Of a stretch of 64,000 bases of DNA, positions 37,029 through 48,079 are shown piece by piece. The position numbers and the translations under genes were made by a program. This DNA comes from Prototheca cutis (Eukaryota; Chlorophyta; Trebouxiophyceae; Chlorellales; Chlorellaceae). Location of the stretch: positions 1,175,561 to 1,239,560 of the forward strand of contig BCIH01000003.1 of NCBI GenBank assembly GCA_002897115.2, written 5' to 3'. The first letter of the stretch is position 1; the number at the start of each line of letters is the position of its first letter. Under the pieces are notes generated by a model. The model saw only the letters and a program-made list of their open reading frames with translations. It did not search any database and was not told the DNA's origin.

Positions 37029-40000
37029 CTACGCAGCCACACTCTTGGAGGCCAAGATGGATGCAGTGTCAGAGGGAATCTCTCCCGATGCCCGCGGCAA
37101 TCCCTCTGCATCCTGCGGCTCAGTCTCCGCGCCGACAGCCTGCTCCTCGGCCCGTCCCATGGTCTGCGCCACTCGCTGGGGACCTGGCTCTGCAAACAGG
37201 GTTTTGTCATTGCAGGTGGGGAAGAGTACTGTGAGCCTCGAGTCGCTGCGGATGGAAACAACGGAACGGGGAGCGAGCAGGTTCCAGAAACAACCCCTGC
37301 CATTTCTGTCGTACCTTTGGCATGGGCAGGTTCGCCGGTTCCAATCAGCTTGTCCCTGCAAAAGACGGTGGGTTGTGTGACATACGGTAAGATCACGTAA
37401 GCTCAGTGCTGGCATGTATCTTAGGAAGGTGTGAGCGCGTGCGTGTGTGGCTGGTTCATGTGCATGTGCATGTGCATGTGTGTGTAAAGGGTTATGGGTC
37501 CAAGGGACACCATTCACTGTGGATGTATTCTATCGGCCAACACCATGCATTGTGACGTTCCGCCACAAGCAATGTCTAACAACGCAGCCAATGGAAAGAA
37601 AGCAGGGGAGCACGGTTGGGCTCACCTCAGAGCATGTTCGATCTGTCCGATGTGAATGTCCCCCGGTCCAGCTCGGATCTCTCGGACATGTGACTGGCGG
37701 CCGGCGCTGGGGGAGGCCGGCTCTCCCTCGGAAGCCGCACCCAGCCCAGGAATGTGAGACCTGCTCGATGGGTGACCAAACTGTCACCGGCAAGACGGGA
37801 AAGCTGCGAAGCTGACCATGCTGCTGCTGTCCCCCCCCCCCCCCCCTTCCCTCTTTCAAAAAAGAAAAAGAAAAAGAAAAATCTTGCATCCTCTTCACAC
37901 CAACCAAAACAGCTATCGCTCACTTGACGTAGGAAGCAGCGCCACGCACTGCGCCCATGATACCGCCGACCGACCCCGGCTGCTCGCCTTCCTTGATCGC
38001 TTCGCGGTCTGCCCGCCTACGCAGCTCGTCTGGTGCCGCCTCCCGCGCTGTCTCGGCCGCCTTGTCTCCCTTCTCCCGCACGGCCGCGGCAGCAGCCTTT
38101 GCTTCTTCTTGGCCCCGGCCGACCACCGAGTCGCGGAGATGCCGAGCCTCGTCGCGAACTCCATCTGCTGTATGGTGCGACCAGTCTGCAACGTTGCGTG
38201 CCGCCCGGCGTGTCTTCATCGCCGCTTCGTAGGCAGGGTCATGTACGTGTGGCGGGTTCTTGACATCCGCGGGGTCTNCCGGGATGAACTCCACATCCCG
38301 CACTCGCTCCGCAAACTCACGCGCCGGCCGGTCTTTCTTATGGACCCACTCTCCTACGTCGTGTGCTGCCCGGCGTGTCTTCATCGCCGCTTCGTAGGCA
38401 GGGTCATGTACGTGTGGCGGGTTCTTGACATCCGTGGGGTCTTCCGGGATGAACTCCATGTCCCGGACCCGCTCCGCAAACTCACGCGCGGGGCGGTCCT
38501 TGCGATGCACCCACTCTCCCACATCGTGCGCCGCTTGACGCGTTCTCATGGCCGCTTCGTAAGCTGGGTCGTGTACGTGCGGAGGCGTCTTGACATCAGC
38601 AGGGTTGGCTGGGATGAACTCGATATCGCGGACACGCTCTGCAAACTCACGCGCGGGTCGCTCCGCCCGACGGATCCAGCCCTCTGCATCCCGCGCCACG
38701 GTCTGCGTCTTCTGGGTCGCAGCCGGAGCGATGTCTTCGAGCGCCGATTGCTCGGTGCTTGCTTCCGGCAAAACAGTTTCTGCCTCCTGCGCGATGGGCG
38801 CAANGACTTCAGGCTCCGTTTCCTCAGAGGGCGCAGCCTCGGCTGCCTTTCCCTCGGNTACCACAGCCTCGTCCTCCTTGTCTTCCGTCTGTGCCGTCAT
38901 GCGCGCTGCTTCCTCCCGCAGCTGGTCCGCGATGTCGGCCGANTTGCGGCCGATGGCATGGGGCTGCCGTGCCGCGGCGCCTACGTCCGGCGTGCTGGGT
39001 GCTACTGGCCCAGCCGCCACGACTGCCGTGGGCTTTTTTGCCGGCGTCGCCGGTGGTGAGGAGTTGCGGATGGGTGGCAGCCCGCCTGTGGCTATGGCCA
39101 TGGCGTCGTCCAGCGCGTCCTGGGAAGCAGCGTTGGCCTCTGTCACCAGCTCGGCCTCGCTCGGCTCGTAACGCACCGCCGGTAGGTGTTCGTGCACGTA
39201 CTCCATGCCCGCCGTGGCGCGGTCACGCACAGCCTCGCCGGCCTCACCCAGCTTCTCGCCGGCTGCCGACGCATACTCTTTCGTCCGCGCCGCGGCTTTT
39301 CCCGCTACCTCCCGCGCCTCGGTCGCCGCGTCGCGCACCGCGGTCCGCGCCTGTTCTGCCTTGTCCCCTGCAAACTGGCGCGCAGTCGTCGCACCGCGGG
39401 ATATGGCCTCCTCAGCCCCGCGTACTCGCTCGCCCGCGCCACGGACCGCGGCCGACGTCACCCCCGCCGTCTCCTTTGCCGTTTCCTGAACGGCAACAGC
39501 GGCCCCGCGTGCCGCCTCGCGGGCGCCGTGCGCCGTGTCTTTGCCCTTTTGTCCGGCGACTCCTACTGCATGCTCGACGGGTCGCTGTGCCCATTGGTAC
39601 TCGGGCTCGTTGCTCAGCGGCTCGCCGGCCTTGGGCCTGCGCTTGGGCGCAGCTGGTGCATCGCCACCACCCTCGACCACCTCCGCGTACGTCGTATCCC
39701 CAGGTGCCTGGCTGACATCGGGCTTCACAGGCTCTGCAATCAGGGCCCGGTGGAGGAATGTGTGGGTGGGGGTGAATGAATGTCAGGCTGGAATGTCAGG
39801 CCACCATCGGGAAACAGGCTGAGGCAAGCTCTTCCTCTGGAAGAGACCATGCTGCCACGTTCAAGGCCCACCAAAGACTCTTCCAATATCATAGTGACTC
39901 ACTGTAGGGACCTGTGGAGGGAGCTGGCTCCTGCAGGGCCACAGCACACCAAATGGCGGGAGTGAGATGGGTGCGACAGCGCCTCTCGGACTGGGTCGCT

Positions 40001-40207
40001 CGCGTACCACGATCATCCCGAACCGGGCAGCAGACAGGTCCCGACACCATGAACTAGCAAGTAAAACCAATGTAAACTAATCTAGGATTAAATACGGACC
40101 TGGTCGGGGACGTCGACGACCTTCACCTTGCCCTGTGGCTGGGGCTCCTCGATGACGGGCGTTGCAGCATCCGGCTGCAAAACCTCGAAACTGTTGATGT
40201 TGCTCAT
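37029..40207 (-). CDS. LEA-like protein with 55-residue tandem repeats
   Basis: Exons 40207-40100, 39731-37924, 37760-37626, 37355-37315 and 37199-37029 (the last begins at 37189 on the preferred acceptor), 750 residues, phases consistent. The large exon reads into a stop at 37920, but a GTGAGC donor at 37923 restores a frame through three more exons to ASILASKSVAA. The N-terminus (MSNINSFEVLQPDAATPV) has no targeting signal, so a cytosolic location is likely. Residues about 90-215 are LEA_4-like (AREAARGAAVAVQETAKET, ATTARQFAGDKAEQ). A Pro/Glu-rich linker follows, then three 55-residue repeats with RPAREFAERVRD, EFIP.DPADVK, PPHVHDPAYEAAM and VGEWVH. No family was recognised for the repeats. 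Protective function is inferred. Ns at 38278, 38804, 38858 and 38943 are coding. Confidence 0.75.
37829..37892. repeat. Poly-C and A-rich tract in an intron
   Basis: About 18 C followed by CTTCC and AAAAAGAAAAAG repeats, located in the 37923-37761 intron. In the sense orientation it is a strong pyrimidine stretch followed by poly-G. Confidence 0.85.
38175..38660 (-). repeat. Three tandem copies of a 165-bp coding repeat
   Basis: Each copy encodes 55 residues. The copies around 38200-38266 and 38365-38431 share about 65 bp without a mismatch at a 165-bp offset, which shows recent duplication or homogenisation. The first copy in the protein (around 38530-38660) has diverged more. Confidence 0.9.
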
Positions 40208-41648
40208 GCTGCTCTTTGTCGGGTGTCGAGAGGAATAGACTTGGATGTGTGGAGCGGATTCCTTGATGTGGGTCCCTCCAAATACAACTGGATCGTCCAG
40301 AGAATCGTCCGTGACGGGAGTCGAGACGCAGCTGCAGAGCAGCTGCTTCGAGCTTCTCAAGGCGCCAAGGAACAGCTTTGGCTGCTTCATCACCGGAAAT
40401 GGATTTCCTGGGGGATCGATACGGCGATAAGACCCAATTGCTACAAGTATGTTGCACCAAATTCGAGAGTTTCAAGGGCCAACTCGAGAGTCGCGATCTC
40501 CGGGTTGGTGGGAATGCAGTGCGGCCGGGATGTGCAGCATCTGTTCTTAAATTTAGTGAGCAGCCAGCCAGTGCTTGGCGGTCACGTCGCCAGGCACGTC
40601 GCCCCCACGTCGCCGCTCGTTCAGTCCGAACCAGGCGAAATGCACGCGTTGATCAACTGAGCCTGGGGTTTAGAACTGATTTTTTTCGCGAGATTGCAGT
40701 GCATCGATGTATGCTACTGGTATGGTCGGAACACTCGTGTGAGTGCCCATCAACAGTTCCCACCACGCAGACCCCCGACGGGAACTCCAACCGCTCCGTG
40801 ATCAAGCGTCAGATCCCTTCGTATTGTTGAGTTGAAGCTGTCAAGCTGCCTACCGTACCATTAAATGACACACTATCTATGGGCTGCACTGGTGCCTGTT
40901 ACCAGTGGTGCACTGGCCATAGGCCAGTGCTCTTGGAGGGCATGGGAATGGGCGATCACTCGCCGAGGGTGACAGTCGAGGGTTTCAATAGACATTGATG
41001 CCGGTTCTGCACCAGGCATTCAATGCTTTGATCAGAAATGAATCACGATCAAGTTTCAGTGTTGGCAACATGTGCCTGTGTTTGGCGGGGCTAGGAGGCT
41101 GGTTCTCCCAGAGAAGAACAACCCTCGGTGTTATAATAAACAGCAAGGCAATCAGTTATAGAAGGGGTTTCATGATGTGCAGTTTGTTCTGAATTGTTTG
41201 GTGTCGTGGAGGATGCAATGCCAGATAGGGGGCACCCACTGGTGATCACCCACCGTGCCAAGAGAGGTTCCCCGAACCGCGGGGGTGGGGGCGGGGGGGA
41301 CGTTCTCGGATTCCGACAGTGCACAGTCGGCGGATCAGGAATCCAACTCAGCGCTCCCTGCTATATTGCGGGGTCTTATTATTTGAATTGGGTGTACTGG
41401 ACATGCAGGGGCTGCTGAGTTCTGCATTTTGCGGCGTGCAAGAGCCGAGCCCAGCTGTCCCCAAGCTCGCCGACGCTGCTCCCGGTTCCACACGGCCGAG
41501 AGGCATGGCAGAGCAGGAGGCATCGCAGCAGCTGATTTTTCCATCATGAAATCAACAAAACGTGAGAAATACATGCTCCCATTGCACTGCAATCGTCGTT
41601 TGAGTATCCCATGAAAGGGAGCTCCGGCCGCCTGTGCATCTAGGCACC
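40208..41648. promoter_or_regulatory. Divergent intergenic region of 1.4 kb
   Basis: It lies between the start codons of the 55-residue-repeat gene (-) and an unrecognised gene (+). Open frames inside it lack splice-site support. It is less GC-rich than the flanking exons, as a promoter region would be. Nothing specific is seen. Confidence 0.35.
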
Positions 41649-43246
41649 ATGGCTGGGACACCCTCGCTCCCCTACGTCACCTTCGAGATAGACGACGGAA
41701 GACTGGTGAGTCTTCTCCTCATATGTATTGACATGACACTAGAGCGATTTTCGTTTCTTGGGGTTTGCATGGAATGGTGCATCGTGCTGGACGGTGCACC
41801 ATCCCTGCCCCGTGGCCCGCAAATGCAGCCCCCGCCCCAGACACACACATATGCAAACCGACGAATGCACAGGTGGCATGCGACCTGGACGGCGACGAGC
41901 TGGCGGGACTGGACGCTGCGGACCTTGATGGAGTGACTGGGGAGGAACGGCAGGCCATGCTGCACGCCATGGTGGCCTCTCTGTTCCCGACTGCTGCCGT
42001 CCTGCCCGAGGCGGCCGTGTCCCCAGTCCCTGCGCTCGATGCGGAGCTGGAGAGGCTGCTGGACGAGCAGGCCCGGCGGGATGAGCGCATCGCACGCCGA
42101 ATGCAGGAGCGGGAGGACAGGGAGACCCGGGAGCAAGCGCGGCGCCAGGCCGACCAAGACGCGCGTCTTGCTCGCAGACTCCAGCGCCTGGACCGAAGAG
42201 TCTGTCTGGCAGGTGGTGTTTCCGAGCCAGAGGCAGGGTTAAACCCTGGACAGGACAGGCCAAACCCCTGCGCATGGGGTGGTGCGGCCCCCAAAACTGT
42301 CGTTGCACAGGGCCGTGTGGCCCTGCCGCTGGACGACTCTGACGGCGACTTCCCAGCTCTGGCAGGGGGGTTGGTCGCCGTTAAGGGAAAGGGTGGTCGA
42401 GCCAACGGCCTACCTCCATCGCGGCCGCCGTTGCCGGCCGTCGGCATGCCGCTGTCGCCGTGCAAGCGTCGTGCCCCTGTGCCTGCCGGGGAGCATGGAG
42501 GGGCCCAGAGTGCGCAGGTTGCAGAGGACATCGATGCATCCCTCGTGCCGCAGGTGCAGTCTCCATGCTTCGGTTTGGGGGAAGAGAGAGATTTTTGCGC
42601 GCACGCGCGCGCGCGTGTTTTGTGGGCGATTGTAGCAGGTGGTGTACAGCTGCACCTGTGGAGCACCCACGCCCGCTCCCTTTGACTTGTCCCTGTAACA
42701 CCCCCGTTTCCACCAACCTGGCAGGCGAGCGAGGGTTTGCGGGTGGCGACACTGCGGCTGTCAGATGCCGGAAAACAAACAGACGTGCCCAGCCCTGGGC
42801 GCCAGCGGCAAATGATGGCGGCGGCGGAGCGAGCACGGGGCTTTGCCTGCCGAGAGCGCGAGCCGCCAGGCGTGGCGGCCGACGACCGCGTGAGCGCGGC
42901 GGGCTTTCGAGCGCTGCTTGCCGACATGCGCGCCAAAGGCTGGCACCCGCTCAAGGTGAGACGGTGTTGCCGGGTGCTTGTTTGCTTCTGGATGTATGTG
43001 GGGGTGAATGGACCCACCCACTCACCTACCCATCAACAAACCCCGGCCCAGCAACCCCGGGCCAAACACTACAAATTTGAGCGCCATGTGGCAGAGCTGG
43101 GCGGCATGAAGCAGATGTACATGCTGGCCTGTACGCCTTCCTCCCAACGCTACATCAAGACGGTTCGCGCAGCGATGGCGCGTGCAGACCGACAGGTGGA
43201 GGAGCTGCTCGCTGCCGAACGGGCGGCGGCCGCCACCAGCGGCTGA
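41649..43246 (+). CDS. Unrecognised protein with an Arg/Glu-rich coiled coil
   Basis: Exons 41649-41705, 41873-42553, 42725-42955 and 43052-43246, all in phase 0, 387 residues. It begins MAGTPSLPYVTFEIDDGRL and continues with an acidic segment (DLDGDELAGLDAADLDG). Around 70-130 is a charged coiled coil (RRDERIARRMQEREDRETRE). The middle is disordered and Pro/Gly/Ala-rich. The C-terminal third looks folded: AAGFRALLADMRAKGWHPL, HYKFERHVAELGGMKQMY and SSQRYIKTVRAAMARADRQ. I do not recognise the family. Its clean splice pattern and the conserved-looking C-terminus argue that it is a real gene. Confidence 0.65.
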
Positions 43247-43849
43247 GAAAGTATGGGGGTGACGGCTGCCCTGTCATCCCTCCCCCCTGGTGCTGTGAAT
43301 CCGGCAATGCAAGCTGGGGCCATGATGCACGGGGATGGACATATGCATTGGTTGCCTTTCCATGGAGACCAGCCCGGCAGCCGACCCTCGATTGCTTGCT
43401 CTTCGTTGGGCTCGACAGAAAAGAAGAGCCTCCCTTGCCCGTCCAGCAAACTCGAGACTGATGTACACTTGAGCAGCAGCAGCACGTGCGACACAGGTCT
43501 TGGCCTTGCAGCACAATACACCGAGGTGTGCGGAAGAGATTGGGTGCGGAAGAGTGGGAGGTGCAAGCACTGCCAAGGGCGAAGATCACACCACACGCAG
43601 ACGGCACCGGCACATTGGCCAGGTGCGCCGCCCGCCCGGCTCCATTGATCCATGCAGCACGAAGGTGGTCCAGGGCATTTCAATTTCCATATGCAAGCAA
43701 ACTAAAGGAAGGATGCGTAAAGACAAATGTGTGGTACACTCGCAGGTCCGGGGTCTCATGCCGCGTGCCCTGGTATCTTGCGGCCGGATACGGTCCCGGA
43801 CAGACAGCTGGCTTTCACTGATCGGCACCCCCATGACAATGTGCACCGC
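43247..43849. other. Convergent 3' flanks
   Basis: It lies between two unrecognised genes that end toward each other. No coding model is supported. Confidence 0.5.
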
Positions 43850-44904
43850 TCAGTAGGACTTGGGTCCCTGTCGCGCCGCAGAAATTGGGGACTTGATCTC
43901 GCGAATCTTTTCCAGGATATGGCCCGCACCCGGGGAGCAAGGCGCCGCGGGCGTGGCCCCTACCCGCGGCGAGTCGCGGACGGAGCGCGGACTGTTGCTC
44001 GTGTTGGACGGCGCACGCCCCGTCTCCCAATCCCGCCGCACAAAGGCGGCCCTGCTCAGCACGCCGGGGCTGCTCCGGACAAAGGGGCTGCTCTCCCGAG
44101 CCTGGCCGGGCGAGTGGGGACTGGCCGCTTGGTCAAAGTCGTAAGTCCTGCAAGACGGAGTTGGGTCTCCCCGGGACTGGGTGTTTGAACCACGACACCA
44201 AAGCGCGTGAAAGACCGAACAGTGATTGCGAGCTTGTCCTTCGTCCATGCGGAAGACAGCACCGGTCCCGTGGCGCGCTGTGCTTCCCCCCTCCCCCGTG
44301 CGAGCCCGCACCTGGCTGTCTTCAGCTGGACGGGTGCGACCTCCTTCCAAGAAGACTGCACTTCCATCACCATTTCTTCATATTGCTCTGCGCTATCCCC
44401 CCACATCTTGTCCGCCAGACTGCGCAGGGGGGCCACGGCTTCTTCCGCCGTGCTGGGTTCCTCCCAGAAGCGAAGGGAGCCGCGCGGCGAGAGCTGGGCA
44501 GACTCCTCCGACCTTGCCGTGCCCTCCCCAGATCCCGTGCGACTCACTGGAGATCCCGGGGGATCGGTTCCGGAAGCACTCAGCTTATCCACGTCTCTCT
44601 TGATGTGCTGCGCGGGTGCGGGAAAACGGTGCGCTGAGGCGCAGGCCCTCTCGCCATGCCCTGGGTTAACCCCGAAACCCCAGCCCCGATACCAACACCG
44701 ACTCGTGGGCCCCACTCCACTCACGAAGAGAGCTGATCGGAGGATCTTAGGATCGTTCACATGGAGCATAGCACATTTAAGTTCTGCGCGATTGACGTGC
44801 TGGTGCACAATCAACGTGACCCTGCTCCACGTCGGCGAGTCCTGGTGCTCAGCGACCAGGGCTTCCACGTCCGCGATCTGCCTTTCCAACGTGGCTCTTT
44901 CCAT
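43850..44904 (-). CDS. Unrecognised 257-residue protein
   Basis: Exons 44904-44725, 44607-44312 and 44147-43850, with phases 0, 0/2 and 2/1 that fit. The first exon reads MERATLERQIADVEALVAE, then DSPTWSRVTLIVHQHVNRA and DPKILRSALF, a compact helical N-terminus. The second begins HIKRDVDKLSASG, passes through a Ser/Gly-rich linker, and has EEAVAPLRSLADKMWGDSA and EQYEEMVMEVQSSWKEV. The third is Ser/Pro/Arg-rich and ends ILEKIREIKSPISAAR. No family was recognised. The pattern (short coiled coils plus a basic Ser/Pro tail) is seen in cytoskeletal or kinetochore accessory proteins, but that is only a guess. Confidence 0.6.
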
Positions 44905-46230
44905 GATAAAGTTGAAATTGTTGCCAAAAACAGCGTATACAACGGCTACACGGGATCAGCGTTTTCGATTTTATGCAGCGACCTGGGTTGGGTCCTTTCC
45001 TGGGATGGCTTCGTCCGGTTTTCCATTCCACTCCCGGTTCCAGATTCGCAACAGCTTCCCGAACGGGGACACGGCGCGCCGAAGCCCGCCCGTTTACTGA
45101 AAACGAGCCACATTTTTCAAACCCATGCAATGCACAATACACCGGCAACTCAATATTGGGAATGACATGTCCCCAGCAAGCTGGAAGTGCATGATTGGCC
45201 CTCCTCCGATCGGCAGCCAGACAGGACGACGACGGTCAGTGCAGAGGCATTCCGCGGCAGAAAGGCCCAGACGAGCTGCCAATCGACTTAATGGACCTTT
45301 TGATTTGAATTGCAAAGTGCGGACCCGGGATGCGCAGGGCGCTTGGAAGTGCCGCGACCTTGGATGTTATGGAACTGAGTTTCCAGGCCTATTTGTCTCA
45401 CACGTGTGGGTGCCTGCATTCCACGACGGGGTCCTGCCGCCAATTGTTTCGCACTTGTACTCTACAGTGCGTCACAAATTATCTGCGCTTGACCGAAGGG
45501 CGTATCATCCAAGAACGAAGCAGGCATCGCCCGGGTCCGTCGACGCAGCTCCATCGCCCGTACAGGGCATCCCGCTGAGTCTGTTTCACTCTCGTCTGCA
45601 CTGCATCTGCTCAAGCTGAGAATGTATCAGAATCGAGTGGCAATGATGCCCAGTCAGACGCGGTCCAATCCTAGGTCCACGACCGCAGTTGAGCCTTGAA
45701 AACAAGCTGCGCAGACGGATCGGGAGCAGCAATATCTGCGTGAAACACCTGCGACAGTGCGCGAAGGAAGCGCGTCGCTGGGCCCTGGGGATGCCTGTAA
45801 ATCGATCTCACCACATTTTACCATCCCGAATTCACGCTGCCTAAAGCCGAGTGGGCCAGCAATTCCTGAAGCGGTCCAAGGTCCCCGCAATCAGTAAACT
45901 TTTGGTGCGAGTCGCCAGTTGACGTGGCATTGCAAAAGTACGAAATACCGCGCACGTGGATGCCACGTCATAATTCACCATCAGCATTTTGCGCCCGGGC
46001 GCCGCGGTCACCAAGAAATCGGGANACGTTCCCTCCGCGCAGCGCGGCTTCGTAAACCCACCGACCGCTGTACAAATACGGTGCGCATTCTGCGGAAAAG
46101 ACACAAACGAACACAAACAAACAGGACATTCTTAACACTGCCTCAACCAGTCTGCCAGCCCTCCCAGCAGCACTTCCAACGCCCCCGTTTGTTTGATCTG
46201 TAAGCCGTCTACCGGTCACAACCGTATACA
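44905..46230. promoter_or_regulatory. Divergent intergenic region of 1.3 kb
   Basis: It lies between the unrecognised minus-strand gene and the acetate transporter gene (+). No spliced coding model was found. The last 150 bp before 46231 are AC-rich and probably the leader of the transporter mRNA. N at 46025. Confidence 0.4.
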
Positions 46231-47329
46231 ATGGCCGACAGCAGCAATGCCCGCCTGGAGCGCACCATCATCGCCCTCGAGGCTCGCCTCGCCGCCTTTG
46301 GCGATGATGGTGTTAAGACCGTCCCGCCCACGAGCAACCCCGGTGAGCATTGGGCAGGGCAGTGGCAGCGCCGACACCCGGTCGAGCGCAGCTGTCGAAC
46401 CGGCCGTTTGTCTGGCGTCCAACGTGGCAGCGCGCCTGCGACCTTGCATGGCCTCTTCGATGTTATGCATGCATAATGTTGTACTTCGTTTGCAGTCGGC
46501 GACCGACGTCGCCTCCTCTTCCCGATCTCAAGCCCCGAAATGTCTCCAACCTTGACTCCCAGGTCCCCTCGGCCTGTTCGCCTTCGGCCTGACCACGGCT
46601 CTGCTCCAGGGTATCAACACCACGGTCGTGGACAAGGGCAGCGTCGGCCTCGTCTACTGTGAGTCTTTTTGAGCTGGCTTGCGTGTGTGATTGCTGGGGG
46701 TGCGCTTCGGCGTTCGCACTGCGTACCTGGGTGGTCACGAATCTTTTTGAATCGTCTGGCCACACACCCCTTGCCTGACGCCGCGCGCCCCACCCATTCC
46801 TTCCTATGCAGCCTTTGGCTTCTTCTTCGGTGGCCTGTGCCAGCTGATCGCTGGTATTCTGGAGTACTCTCGCAAAAACACCTTTGCCACCGTTGCCTTC
46901 ACCTCCTACGGCGGTTTCTGGATGGCCGTTGCCCTGAATGGCACGCTGGTTAACATCGGCGCCTACCCCAGCTCCATTCCCGGCGAGCGAATGATGCTTT
47001 CTCTTTGGGGCATCTACACCTTCCTCCTGTGGCTGTGCACCTTCTCCTCCAACCTGGCGCTGTCCTCGCTGTTCCTGTCGCTGGCCCTGCTCTTCTTCTT
47101 CCTGGCTGGTGGTCAGACCAACTCCTCCCTGATGAAGTTTGCTGGCGTGTGGGGCTTCATCGTCTCTGCCATCGCCTGGTACCTGGCCGTCGCCACCCTG
47201 ATGGAGGACCTGTACGGCCGCGTCATCCTGCCCATCTTCCCCTTCAAGCCCATTGGCGGCATCAAGGCCGGTACTTTCGGTACCCGCCACCGCGAGGACG
47301 ACCCCGAGCTCGGCTCCTCCAAGAACTAA
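46231..47329 (+). CDS. Acetate/succinate transporter of the GPR1/FUN34/YaaH family
   Basis: Exons 46231-46342, 46563-46658 and 46812-47329, 241 residues. After a hydrophilic N-terminus (MADSSNARLERTIIALEAR) comes the family signature NPGPLGLFAFGLTT, the counterpart of NPAPLGL. Six hydrophobic segments follow, with FGFFFGGLCQLIAGILEYSR, GFWMAVALNG and TFLLWLCTFSSNLAL. The protein ends before a charged tail (HREDDPELGSSKN). Family members move acetate and related monocarboxylates across the plasma membrane, and in algae they support growth on acetate. Donors are GTGAGC and GTGAGT. The coding region is very GC-rich at third positions, consistent with high expression. Confidence 0.92.
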
Positions 47330-48079
47330 GCAGCCACCGTGCTGTGGTGCCCGGTGCAGCCCGCCGCCCCGGCCTTTTCCACCCCGCTCTTTTCCCAAAC
47401 CCGACCCGCGCTGCGCGGGCCCCAAACCTTGCTCCTCCTCGACCGAGGCGCCGCGCGCCAGGTCGCGCCCGCGCCGGCAGCCCCATCCGCTCGATAGGAC
47501 CCCAAACCCCGCGCCCTTGTCCAATGGACGGGTCGCATGTGCGGTGGAGCGCACCCAACCAGTCTTATGGCCTTGCGCCTATTTTCTTCTAGAAACTTTT
47601 GCGTATGAAATGCCCTTTTTCCCTCGGAAGCCACTAAATTTTGACTTGAATGAAACCAAGCTTGTGCGGGTGTTTGTGGATGTCTGCGTGACTCGGGGCT
47701 CCCATCCTCCCGTGCAAGGCTTGCCCTTTTTCTGCCCAAAGAGATGTCTGGTTTCTGAGAACGAATATCTCCCCGTATTTCCCTTGGCATCTTTCGGGAG
47801 CAGCACCGCTCCTGGCCAGGAGCGGTCCGATGAAACAAGCAGTCTTATTCATGTTCTGGTCAGTAGGCAGTGCGACAAGGTCACCAGGAACGGATCTAGT
47901 TGGCAGAGGCGCCACACAACAGGCGGTACGGTTTTGACTGCACTCAGTTCAAAACACCTAGTGTAGTGTAGTGAGGTCACACATACTGGGCCGTGTCCAC
48001 CAACTCGAAGAGTGGCTGGCTGCCAAAGTAACGGCTCGCCGTGCATTGCTGAGGCAATCTTCAAAAAAAGGAACAAAGA
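47330..48079. other. Convergent 3' flanks
   Basis: It contains the 3' ends of the transporter gene (+) and the AT-hook/coiled-coil gene (-). Open frames here have no coding character. Confidence 0.5.

Noticed and set aside
37627..37923. A separate small gene starting MSERSELDRG
   Set aside because: The same DNA in another frame gives an exon that joins the large LEA-like exon and two downstream exons with matching phases at every junction.
45125..45619. 164-codon plus-strand frame in the 44.9-46.2 kb spacer
   Set aside because: No protein-like features, no supporting splice sites, and mixed codon composition unlike the neighbouring exons.
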